A stretch of 20,964 bases of DNA from Actinomycetes bacterium (lineage in GTDB: Bacteria > Actinomycetota > Actinomycetes > Prado026). The notes beneath the pieces are model-generated. The model did not search any database, was not told the DNA's origin, and saw nothing but the letters and a program-made list of their open reading frames with translations. Where the stretch lies: positions 1 to 20,964 of the forward strand of contig JALOLN010000016.1 in assembly GCA_025455945.1 (NCBI GenBank), written 5' to 3'. Below, piece by piece: positions 14,891-20,964 of this stretch (the stretch's first letter is position 1; each line of letters starts with the position of its first letter). Both the position numbers and the translations under genes were made by a program.

Positions 14891-15543
14891 CGTCGCCACC
14901 TCCGGACGTAGTCGGGCACCGGGATGTCCGGGTCGAGGCCGGGGGCCGGCACCGGCGCGCCGGCGCGCTCCCGCAGCGGGACCACCCCCGCCCACACCGG
15001 CAGCGCGGCGTCGGCCGGCGGGTCGGCCGGCGGACCGGTGCTCACCTTCACCGACGTCTCGTCCAGGGGGAGGGCCAGGACGAGGGTCGCGGCCAGCTCC
15101 CGACGGGTCGGGGGCCGGACGTCGACGAGCCGTCCGGGCAGCAGCCGGTCGGTGATGGCGTCCAGCGCCGCCCGCTTGGCCGGCCCCCGCAGCGCGGTGC
15201 AGCGGCCCAGGACCATCGCGCTGCGGTACTGCATCGAGGACTCGAAGGCCGACCGGGCCACGACCAGCCCGTCCAGCACCGTCACGGTCAGGCAGGTCGG
15301 CTCCCCGGCTGCCAGCCGGCGGAACAGCCGGGACCCCGTCGAGCCGTGGATGAGGACCCGCTCGCCGTCCCGGGCGAAGGCGACGGGGAGCACCAACGGC
15401 TGGCCCCCGGGGCCGGTGAGCCCGACGTGGGCCACCAGACCGGCGTCCAGGACGGCGTGCAGCGCGGCGCGGTCCCGGACCGCCTTCTCCGGCAGGCGCC
15501 GGATCCGGGTGCGCGCGGTGGATCCCGGCGGCGGCAGCGTCAG
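14887..15543 (-). CDS. Pyridoxamine 5'-phosphate oxidase-fold (PPOX) flavin-binding protein
   Basis: The 218-residue product resembles FMN-binding split-barrel proteins. AVLDAGLVAHVGL (30-42) and LVLPVAFARDGERVLIHGSTGSRLFR (50-75) are followed by VTVLDGLVVARSAFESSMQYRSAMVLG (87-113) and the C-terminal VWAGVVPLRERAGAPVP. The substrate is unknown; relatives bind FMN, F420 or haem. No ATG, GTG or TTG lies near the family's N-terminus. The best start is CTG at 15543, six bases after GGAG and overlapping the aminotransferase stop as CTGA. The 3' end overlaps the oxidoreductase gene by four bases, so it is firmly in the operon. A role linked to PLP or to flavin in amine oxidation is only a guess. 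Confidence 0.8.
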   Translation of the reverse strand: MTLPPPGSTARTRIRRLPEKAVRDRAALHAVLDAGLVAHVGLTGPGGQPLVLPVAFARDGERVLIHGSTGSRLFRRLAAGEPTCLTVTVLDGLVVARSAFESSMQYRSAMVLGRCTALRGPAKRAALDAITDRLLPGRLVDVRPPTRRELAATLVLALPLDETSVKVSTGPPADPPADAALPVWAGVVPLRERAGAPVPAPGLDPDIPVPDYVRRWRR

Positions 15544-16937
15544 AGGATGCTCCAGGCCTCGGTGAGCACGGTCCGCAGGATCTGCTCGATGAGGTCGAAC
15601 TCCTCCTGGCCGATGATGACCGGCGGGGCGAGCTGGATCACCGGGTCGCCCCGGTCGTCGGCCCGGCAGTACAGCCCGGCGTCGAACAGCGCCTTGGAGA
15701 GGAAGCCGCGGAGCAGCCGCTCCGACTCGTCCTCGGTGAACGTCTCCTTGGTGGTCTTGTCCTTCACCAGCTCGATGCCGTAGAAGAACCCCGCCCCGCG
15801 GACGTCGCCGACGATCGGCAGGTCCTGCAGCCGGCCCAGCGTGGCCCGGAAGGCGTCCTCGTTGGCGCGGACGTGCTCGTTGAGCCCCTCGCTCTCGAAG
15901 ATGTCGAGGTTGGCCATCGCCACCGCGGCGGAGACGGGGTGCCCACCGAAGGTGTAGCCGTGCGGGAAGTAGTCGGTGCCGACCTTGAAGGGTTCGAACA
16001 GCCGGTCGCTGGCGATCATGGCCCCGATCGGGGCGTACCCCGAGCTCAGCCCCTTGGCGCAGGTGATGGCGTCCGGGGTCACCCCGAAGCGGCTCATGGC
16101 GAACATGTCGCCGATCCGGCCGAAGGCGCAGATGGTCTCGTCGGCCACCATCAGCACGTCGTAGGCGTCGCAGATCTCGCGGACCCGCTCGAGGTACCCG
16201 GGGGGCGGTGGGAAGCAGCCGCCGGAGTTCTGCACCGGCTCGAGGAACACCGCCGCCACGGTGTCGGGGCCCTCGAATTCGATGGCTTCGGCAATCCGGT
16301 CGGCGGCCCACCGCCCGAACGCGGTGAGGTCGTCGGAGTGCGCCGGCGCGCGGTAGAAGTTGGTGTTGGGCACCTTGTGCGCCCCGGGGACCAGCGGCTC
16401 GAAGAACTTCTTGGCGTCCGGGATGCCGGTGATCGACAGGGCCCCCTGGGGGGTGCCGTGGTAGGCGACGGCACGGCTGATCACCTTGTGCTTCATCGGC
16501 CGACCGGTGAGCTTGTAGTACTGCTTGGCCAGCTTCCACGCCGTCTCGACGGCCTCGCCGCCGCCGGTGGTGAAGAAGACCCGGTTGAGGTCCCCGGGGG
16601 CGTACCCCGCCAGCCGCTCGGCCAGCTCGATGGCCTTGGGGTGCGCGTAGGACCACAGCGGGAAGAAGGCCAGCTCGGCCGCCTGCTTCGCCGCCGCCTC
16701 GGCCAGCTCGGTGCGGCCGTGCCCGACCTGCACGGTGAACAGCCCGGCCAGGCCGTCGAAGTACCGCTTGCCCTGGTCGTCCCAGATGTAGGCGCCGTCG
16801 CCGCGCACGATCACGGGCACGTGCCCGCCGTGCTCGTAGGTGGAGTGCCGGGTGAAGTGCATCCACAGGTGCTGCCGGGCCTTCTCGGCCAGCGCGTCGG
16901 CGCCGCCCTCGGACACGTACTGCGGCGAAGTGCTCAT
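15540..16937 (-). CDS. Class III PLP-dependent aminotransferase, probable diamine/polyamine transaminase
   Basis: The 465-residue protein has class III markers: GHGRTELAEAA (72-82), FFTTGGGEAVETAWKLA (121-137), VFLEPVQNSGG (230-240), VADETICAFGR with D266 contacting the PLP ring nitrogen, and the Schiff-base lysine K295 in CAKGLSSGYAPIGA. PHGYTFGGHPVSAAVA supplies the phosphate contact. Relatives move amino groups from putrescine, cadaverine, GABA or beta-alanine to pyruvate or 2-oxoglutarate. The ATG at 16937 overlaps the Lrp stop by four bases (ATGA). Neighbouring aldehyde dehydrogenases and a PuuB-like oxidase favour a diamine substrate, like the S. coelicolor SCO5655 locus as I recall it. 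Exact substrate is undetermined. Confidence 0.88.
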   Translation of the reverse strand: MSTSPQYVSEGGADALAEKARQHLWMHFTRHSTYEHGGHVPVIVRGDGAYIWDDQGKRYFDGLAGLFTVQVGHGRTELAEAAAKQAAELAFFPLWSYAHPKAIELAERLAGYAPGDLNRVFFTTGGGEAVETAWKLAKQYYKLTGRPMKHKVISRAVAYHGTPQGALSITGIPDAKKFFEPLVPGAHKVPNTNFYRAPAHSDDLTAFGRWAADRIAEAIEFEGPDTVAAVFLEPVQNSGGCFPPPPGYLERVREICDAYDVLMVADETICAFGRIGDMFAMSRFGVTPDAITCAKGLSSGYAPIGAMIASDRLFEPFKVGTDYFPHGYTFGGHPVSAAVAMANLDIFESEGLNEHVRANEDAFRATLGRLQDLPIVGDVRGAGFFYGIELVKDKTTKETFTEDESERLLRGFLSKALFDAGLYCRADDRGDPVIQLAPPVIIGQEEFDLIEQILRTVLTEAWSIL

Positions 16938-17413
16938 CGGGTTCCCCAGGTGTAGATCTGCTTGCGGAGGCTCAGGTAGACGAAGGTCTCCGTGTGGAGG
17001 ACGCCGGGGATCGCCCGGATGCCCTTGGTGATCAGGTCCAGCAGGTGCGCGTCGTCCTCGCACACCGCCTCGACGAGGATGTCGTAGTGCCCCGCCGTGA
17101 TGACCATGTAGCTGATGGCCGGCAGCCGCTCTAGCTGGGCGGCGACCGACTCGAGGTCGCCCTCGACCCGGATCCCGATCATGGCGGCGCGTGGGAAGCC
17201 GACGGTCAGCGGGTCGGTGACCGCGACGATCTGGATGACGCCGGCGTCGACGAGACGCTGCACCCGCTGCCGCACGGCGGCCTCGGACAGCCCGACGGCC
17301 TTGCCGATGGCGGCGTAGGGACGCCGGCCGTCCTCCTGCAGCTGCTCGATGATGGCCTTGGCGACGTCGTCGAGCAGCACGCCGTTGACCGCGCTGCGCT
17401 CCCGGCTCGCCAT
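16934..17413 (-). CDS. Lrp/AsnC-family transcriptional regulator
   Basis: The 159-residue protein has an N-terminal helix-turn-helix (about 33-58: YAAIGKAVGLSEAAVRQRVQRLVDAGVI) and a C-terminal RAM ligand-binding domain (about 72-150: AMIGIRVEGDLESVAAQLERL, VITAGHYDILVEAVCEDDAHLL). The length is typical. The ATG at 17413 is chosen because GGAGAGGA lies upstream; the frame is open further but lacks domain features. It is the first gene of the aminotransferase-PPOX-oxidoreductase operon and diverges from the aldehyde dehydrogenase gene, so local control of amine catabolism is likely. A dyad directly inside its own promoter (17449-17463) suggests autoregulation. The ligand could be a polyamine or amino acid; this is inference. 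Confidence 0.92.
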   Translation of the reverse strand: MASRERSAVNGVLLDDVAKAIIEQLQEDGRRPYAAIGKAVGLSEAAVRQRVQRLVDAGVIQIVAVTDPLTVGFPRAAMIGIRVEGDLESVAAQLERLPAISYMVITAGHYDILVEAVCEDDAHLLDLITKGIRAIPGVLHTETFVYLSLRKQIYTWGTR

Positions 17414-17448
17414 GGGACGGCATCCTCTCCGTCCAGGGTCTCGGATGG

Positions 17449-17467
17449 CAAGCGAATCCGTTGTCAA
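17449..17467 (-). promoter_or_regulatory. Candidate Lrp operator and -35 box of the lrp operon
   Basis: On the minus strand a perfect TTGACA (17467-17462) forms a -35 box. It is overlapped at 17449-17463 by a 15-bp imperfect dyad, CAAGCGAATCCGTTG on the plus strand (symmetry CAAnnGAnTCnnTTG). Lrp/AsnC sites are usually ~15-bp dyads. No convincing -10 box was found at 16-18 bases. Related copies lie at 20680-20694 and 20711-20725. Confidence 0.5.
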
Positions 17468-17534
17468 CACCGCAGTCAGCCGCTGAATCCTCATCGGGAA
17501 CGCGATGGGCCTGTCGGATCCGTGGCGACCTGGC

Positions 17535-17540
17535 TAGGCT
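17535..17540 (+). promoter_or_regulatory. -10 box TAGGCT for the aldehyde dehydrogenase operon
   Basis: TAGGCT fits TANNNT and lies 42 bases before the GTG at 17582, leaving room for a short leader with GGGGAGAG. No consensus -35 is seen. The string TCCGTGGCGAC just upstream (17519-17529) recurs inverted at 20707-20717, before the second aldehyde dehydrogenase. Confidence 0.4.
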
Positions 17541-17581
17541 CCGGTGCCGACGTCGACCATCCGCAACTCTGGGGAGAGCGC

Positions 17582-19033
17582 GTGAGTGACAAGCGTGTGC
17601 TGAGCAACTTCGTCAACGGCGAGTCCGTGCCCGCCCACGAGGGGCAGACCACCGACCTGGTCAACCCGCACACCGGCGAGGTCTTCGCGTCGGCACCGCT
17701 GTCGACACAGGTCGACGTCGACCGTGCCTGCGCCGCGGCGTCCGCGGCGTTCGAGCAGTGGCGCGACACCACCCCGAGCGAGCGGCAGAAGGCGCTGCTG
17801 AGGATCGCCGACGTGCTCGAGGCGCACGCCGACGAGCTCGTGGCCCTGGAGAGCGAGAACACCGGCAAGCCGGTGCCGCTGACAATGTCGGAGGAGATCC
17901 CTCCGATGATCGACCAGATCCGGTTCTTCGCCGGGGCCGCGCGTGTGCTCGAGGGCCGGGCCGCCGGCGAGTACATGGCCGGCATGACGTCGATCATCCG
18001 CCGCGAGCCGGTGGGGGTCATCGGCCAGGTCACGCCGTGGAACTACCCGATGATGATGGGCGTCTGGAAGTTCGCCCCCGCGCTGGCCGCGGGCAACGCG
18101 GTCGTGCTCAAGCCCTCGGACACCACCCCGGTGTCCATGGTGCGGATGGCCGAGCTGATCGCGGAGTCCGGCGCGCTGCCCCCCGGCGTGCTGAACGTCA
18201 TCTGCGGCGACCGCGACACCGGCCGTGCGCTCGTCGAGCACCCGATCCCCCAGATGGTCTCGATCACCGGCTCGGTGCGTGCCGGCATGCAGGTCGCCGA
18301 GTCTGCGGCCAGGGACGTCAAGCGGGTCCACCTCGAGCTCGGCGGCAAGGCCCCGGTCGTGATCTTCGACGACGCCGACATCGCGGCGGCGGCGGAGGCG
18401 ATCGCCATCGCCGGGTACTTCAACGCCGGGCAGGACTGCACCGCCGCGACCCGGGTGCTGGCCTCGCCGGGCGCCTACGCCGACTTCGTCGCGGCGCTGA
18501 CCGAGCAGGCCAAGGGCATCGCCACGACCTACGAGCACGGCCCCGGCCACGAGGACGCCCTGCTCCCGCCGGTGAACAACGCCAACCAGCTGGCCAGGGT
18601 GACCGGCTTCATCGAGCGGCTGCCGGCGCACGCGACCCTGACGACGGGCGGCCAGCGGCTGGGGGACAAGGGCTTCCACTTCGCCCCCACCGTCGTCTCC
18701 GACCTCCAGCAGGACGACGAGATCATCCAGACCGAGGTCTTCGGCCCGGTCATCACCGTGCAGCGGTTCTCCGACGAGGCCGAGGCCCTGGCCTGGGCCA
18801 ACGGGGTCGACTACGGCCTGGCGTCGTCGGTGTGGACGAAGGACTTCGGCCGAGCCATGCGGATGGCCAAGCGGCTCGACTTCGGCTGCGTGTGGATCAA
18901 CACGCACATCCCGCTGGTCGCGGAGATGCCGCACGGCGGGTTCAAGCACTCCGGGTACGGCAAGGACCTGTCGATGTACGGGTTCGAGGACTACACCCGG
19001 ATCAAGCACGTCATGGCCAACCTCGACAGCTGA
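17582..19033 (+). CDS. Aldehyde dehydrogenase, gamma-aminobutyraldehyde dehydrogenase type
   Basis: The 483-residue protein is a full-length NAD(P)-dependent ALDH. TPWNYP holds the oxyanion N154, KPSDTTP the cofactor lysine K177, LELGGKAP the general base E252, and NAGQDCTAATR the nucleophile C286. EVFGPVITV and MPHGGFKHSGYGKD follow near the C-terminus. The closest recognised group is PatD/PuuC-like enzymes, which oxidise 4-aminobutanal (and often 3-aminopropanal or 5-aminopentanal) to the amino acid. The GTG at 17582 follows GGGGAGAG and aligns with the family start. It diverges from the Lrp gene and is followed after six bases by an amidohydrolase gene, so it would process the aldehyde formed by the minus-strand aminotransferase or oxidase. 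Confidence 0.92.
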   Translation: MSDKRVLSNFVNGESVPAHEGQTTDLVNPHTGEVFASAPLSTQVDVDRACAAASAAFEQWRDTTPSERQKALLRIADVLEAHADELVALESENTGKPVPLTMSEEIPPMIDQIRFFAGAARVLEGRAAGEYMAGMTSIIRREPVGVIGQVTPWNYPMMMGVWKFAPALAAGNAVVLKPSDTTPVSMVRMAELIAESGALPPGVLNVICGDRDTGRALVEHPIPQMVSITGSVRAGMQVAESAARDVKRVHLELGGKAPVVIFDDADIAAAAEAIAIAGYFNAGQDCTAATRVLASPGAYADFVAALTEQAKGIATTYEHGPGHEDALLPPVNNANQLARVTGFIERLPAHATLTTGGQRLGDKGFHFAPTVVSDLQQDDEIIQTEVFGPVITVQRFSDEAEALAWANGVDYGLASSVWTKDFGRAMRMAKRLDFGCVWINTHIPLVAEMPHGGFKHSGYGKDLSMYGFEDYTRIKHVMANLDS

Positions 19034-19039
19034 CGGCGG

Positions 19040-20668
19040 GTGACCCGCGGCCGGCGCACTGACGCCGACCTGCTCTTCGTCGGCGGTGCCGTCCGCACCG
19101 GCGACCCGGCCCGACCCGCGGCGACCGCGCTCGCCGTCGTCGACGGCCGGGTGGCGGCACTCGACGCGGACGCGCTCGCGCTGCGCGGGCCGGCGACGGC
19201 CGAGGTGGACCTGTCCGGCGGGGCGGTGCTGCCCGCGTTCGGCGACGGGCACGTGCATCCGCTGTGGGGCGGCCTGGAGCTGGCCCAGGCGCCGGTGCGC
19301 GACTGCACCTTCGTCGACGAGGTGGTTGCCGCCGTCGGTGCGTTCGCGGCGGCGCACCCCGGGCTAGCCTGGGTGCAGGGCGGCTCGTACGACCCCACGC
19401 TCGCGGCGGGCGGGCTGTTCGACGCGCGATGGCTGGACGCCGTCGTCCCGGACCGGCCGGTGTACCTCGAGTCCAGCGACCACCACTGTGCCTGGGTGAA
19501 CTCGGCGGCCCTGCAGCTGGCGGGCGTCGACAGGGACACCCCGGACCCGCCGGCCGGCAGCGTGGCGCGGCGGGCGGATGGGGAGCCGCTCGGCACCCTC
19601 GTCGAGTGGACGGCGATGGAGCTGGTCAAGCGGATGGTGCCGGCACCGGACGCGGCCGCCAAGCAGGCCGGGCTGCGGGCGTCGACCGCCATGCTCGCCG
19701 CCGCCGGGATCACCTGGGCGCAGGAGGCCGCCCTGGCGCCCGAGGACGTGCTGACCTACCTGGCCGCGGCGTCGGCCGGCGACCTCGCCGTCCGCGTCAA
19801 CATCGCGCTGCGTGCCGAGCCTGGGGAGTGGCCCGCGCAGCGTGAGCCGTTCCGTGCGGCTCGGGCCGAGGCGGCCGGCTCCCCCTGGGTCCGTGCCCGG
19901 ACGGTGAAGTTCTTCGCCGACGGGGTGGTCGAGGCCGGGACGGCGGCGCTGCTCGAGCCGTACGACGACGCGCCGCACACCTGCGGCCTGCCGGTGTGGT
20001 CCCCCGACGAGCTGGCCGCGGCGGTGGCGGCCTTCGACGCCGACGGGTTCCAGGTCCACGTGCACGCCATCGGGGACGCGGGAATCCGTGCCGCGCTGGA
20101 CGCCGTCGAGCACGCGGCCAGGGTGAACGGCCCCCGCGACCGGCGCCCGGTCGTGGCGCACACCCAGGTCGTCGACCCGGCGGACATCCCCCGGTTCGCC
20201 TCCCTCGGCGTCGTGGCCAACGTCGAGCCGCTGTGGGCGTGCCTGGACGACTGCCAGCGCGACCTGACGATGCCCCGGCTGGGGCCGCGGCGCAGCGCCT
20301 GGCAGTACCCGATGCGCGCGATCCTCGACGCCGGCGGGCGGCTGTCGATGGGCAGCGACTGGCCGGTCAGCTCCCACCGGCCGCTGGAGGGACTGGCGGT
20401 GGCCGTGACCCGGCAGACCCCGGACGGCGTGCCCCCGGGCGGCTGGCTGCCGGCGCAGCGACTGGACCCGGCCACGGCCCTGGCCGCCTACAGCGCGGGG
20501 GTCGCCCACCAGGCCTTCGAGGATCGGTCGTGGGGGCGGGTCGCCCCGGGGATGCGGGCCGACCTGGTGTGGCTGGCGGACGACCCGATCACGGTGCCGG
20601 CGGCGCAGTGGCCCGGCCTGGCGGTCCGGGGGACCTGGCTCGCCGGCGTGCGCACCGCGCCCGGTTGA
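19040..20668 (+). CDS. YtcJ-like metal-dependent amidohydrolase (amidohydrolase_3 family)
   Basis: The 542-residue protein has the composite beta-sandwich plus TIM-barrel layout. LPAFGDGHVHPLWGG gives metal ligands H71 and H73. TVKFFADGVVE holds K290, a candidate carboxylated lysine. VHVHAIGD gives H340 and H342, VVAHTQ gives H374, and SMGSDWPVSS gives the catalytic D440. The end returns to the N-terminal sandwich (GMRADLVWLADDP). The family hydrolyses N-acyl, formamide-like or other C-N bonds, with most substrates unknown. The GTG lies six bases after the ALDH stop with a weak ribosome binding site, so it is co-transcribed. Cleavage of an N-acylated polyamine or of a lactam/amide from amine breakdown is a reasonable but unproven role. 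Confidence 0.88.
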   Translation: MTRGRRTDADLLFVGGAVRTGDPARPAATALAVVDGRVAALDADALALRGPATAEVDLSGGAVLPAFGDGHVHPLWGGLELAQAPVRDCTFVDEVVAAVGAFAAAHPGLAWVQGGSYDPTLAAGGLFDARWLDAVVPDRPVYLESSDHHCAWVNSAALQLAGVDRDTPDPPAGSVARRADGEPLGTLVEWTAMELVKRMVPAPDAAAKQAGLRASTAMLAAAGITWAQEAALAPEDVLTYLAAASAGDLAVRVNIALRAEPGEWPAQREPFRAARAEAAGSPWVRARTVKFFADGVVEAGTAALLEPYDDAPHTCGLPVWSPDELAAAVAAFDADGFQVHVHAIGDAGIRAALDAVEHAARVNGPRDRRPVVAHTQVVDPADIPRFASLGVVANVEPLWACLDDCQRDLTMPRLGPRRSAWQYPMRAILDAGGRLSMGSDWPVSSHRPLEGLAVAVTRQTPDGVPPGGWLPAQRLDPATALAAYSAGVAHQAFEDRSWGRVAPGMRADLVWLADDPITVPAAQWPGLAVRGTWLAGVRTAPG

Positions 20669-20679
20669 TCTGGCGTTCG

Positions 20680-20725
20680 GTAGCGATTTCGTTGCGATGT
20701 CGAGGAGTCGCCACGGAATCGCTTG
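20680..20725. promoter_or_regulatory. Pair of candidate Lrp sites before the second aldehyde dehydrogenase
   Basis: Two relatives of the 17449-17463 dyad lie here. One is GTAGCGATTTCGTTG (20680-20694, plus), the other CAAGCGATTCCGTGG (20725-20711, read on the minus strand). They are in opposite orientation, 16 bases apart. The second overlaps the TTGTCC -35 box. The shared core is AGCGAWTYCGTKG. A weaker core, CGATTCCG, is at 20770-20777. Confidence 0.45.
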
Positions 20726-20751
20726 TCCGGCCAGCGGCGTCGTGTCAGGAT
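20723..20751 (+). promoter_or_regulatory. Promoter candidate for the second aldehyde dehydrogenase gene
   Basis: TTGTCC (20723-20728) and CAGGAT (20746-20751) are separated by exactly 17 bases, giving a leader of ~60 bases to the GTG at 20819. This sits in the 150-base gap after the amidohydrolase gene, suggesting an independent transcript. No terminator hairpin with a U-tract was seen in the gap. Confidence 0.4.
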
Positions 20752-20818
20752 GCGTGCCCGCAGGCAGCACGATTCCGCCTGTACACCCTCCGACAGCCTC
20801 ACCAGGAGCAGACCGGAC

Positions 20819-20964
20819 GTGACCGAGGCAGGCCATTCGTTCGTCGGCGGTCGCTTCGTCACGGGTACCTCGGGCGAGGTGCACGACGTCGTGGACCCCT
20901 CCACCGGTGAGGCCATCGCCAGCGTGTCACTCGCCGGGGCGGCCGAGGTGGACGCCGCCGTGGC
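20819..20964 (+). CDS. Aldehyde dehydrogenase, N-terminal fragment (cut by window edge)
   Basis: The frame begins GTG at 20819 after AGGAG (20804-20808) and reads MTEAGHSFVGGRFVTGTSGE, continuing with VHDVVDPSTGEAIASVSL up to the edge (48 codons). FVGGRFV and VVDPSTGEAIASV are the usual first strands of ALDH-superfamily proteins and are close in style to aminobutyraldehyde dehydrogenases. The catalytic part is outside the window, so substrate class cannot be judged. It would be a second ALDH of this locus, possibly acting on the semialdehyde stage. Confidence 0.8.
   Translation, partial: MTEAGHSFVGGRFVTGTSGEVHDVVDPSTGEAIASVSLAGAAEVDAAV

Noticed and set aside
1..20964. tRNA or rRNA genes, CRISPR arrays, insertion sequences, prophage
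   Set aside because: No clover-leaf or rRNA-like segments, no spaced identical repeats and no transposase-like frames were seen; the Xer protein is in its housekeeping context.

Overview
The window is very GC-rich DNA with dense genes, many GTG starts, TANNNT-type -10 boxes and several genes that look leaderless. The gene order dprA - xer - whiG-like sigma - M23 peptidase - rpsB - tsf - pyrH - frr - cdsA - rlmN is a conserved actinobacterial chromosomal block; from memory it resembles the Streptomyces whiG/rpsB region. A WhiG/FliA sigma factor together with the general gene style suggests a motile or sporulating actinobacterium, for example Geodermatophilaceae or a relative. The exact taxon is an inference.

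Left part (1-9659), housekeeping. It opens with the 3' end of dprA, then a XerC/D-type tyrosine recombinase overlapping a WhiG-like sigma factor. A convergent minus-strand pair follows: a secreted LytM/M23 peptidase-like protein and a GH76-like glycosidase. Divergently from these runs the ribosomal/translation operon rpsB-tsf-pyrH-frr-cdsA, with rlmN close behind. rpsB has a long leader rich in hairpins.

Middle (9660-13470). A small K+-channel-like protein and a 55-residue membrane micro-protein precede a class III CoA-transferase, a GntR/FCD regulator and, convergently, a glutaryl-CoA dehydrogenase. The same perfect 12-bp palindrome, ATTGGATCCAAT, lies over the -10 box of both the CoA-transferase and the dehydrogenase promoters in identical geometry. 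This makes a compact, apparently self-regulated glutarate to glutaryl-CoA to crotonyl-CoA module.

Right part (13496-20964). A minus-strand operon (Lrp/AsnC regulator, class III aminotransferase, PPOX-fold protein with a probable CTG start, PuuB-like FAD oxidoreductase) diverges from a plus-strand operon (gamma-aminobutyraldehyde-type aldehyde dehydrogenase, YtcJ-like amidohydrolase). A second aldehyde dehydrogenase begins at the right edge. This resembles actinobacterial polyamine-utilisation loci. A shared 15-bp imperfect dyad, best matched by CAAGCGAWTCCGT, occurs at the Lrp/ALDH intergenic region and before the second ALDH, and is a candidate Lrp operator.

Taken together, the right half may degrade diamines. 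C4 substrates would go via GABA to succinate. C5 (cadaverine) would go via 5-aminovalerate to glutarate, which the neighbouring GntR-controlled module would feed into beta-oxidation. The functional link is inference; the gene families, overlaps and repeated sites are visible in the sequence.
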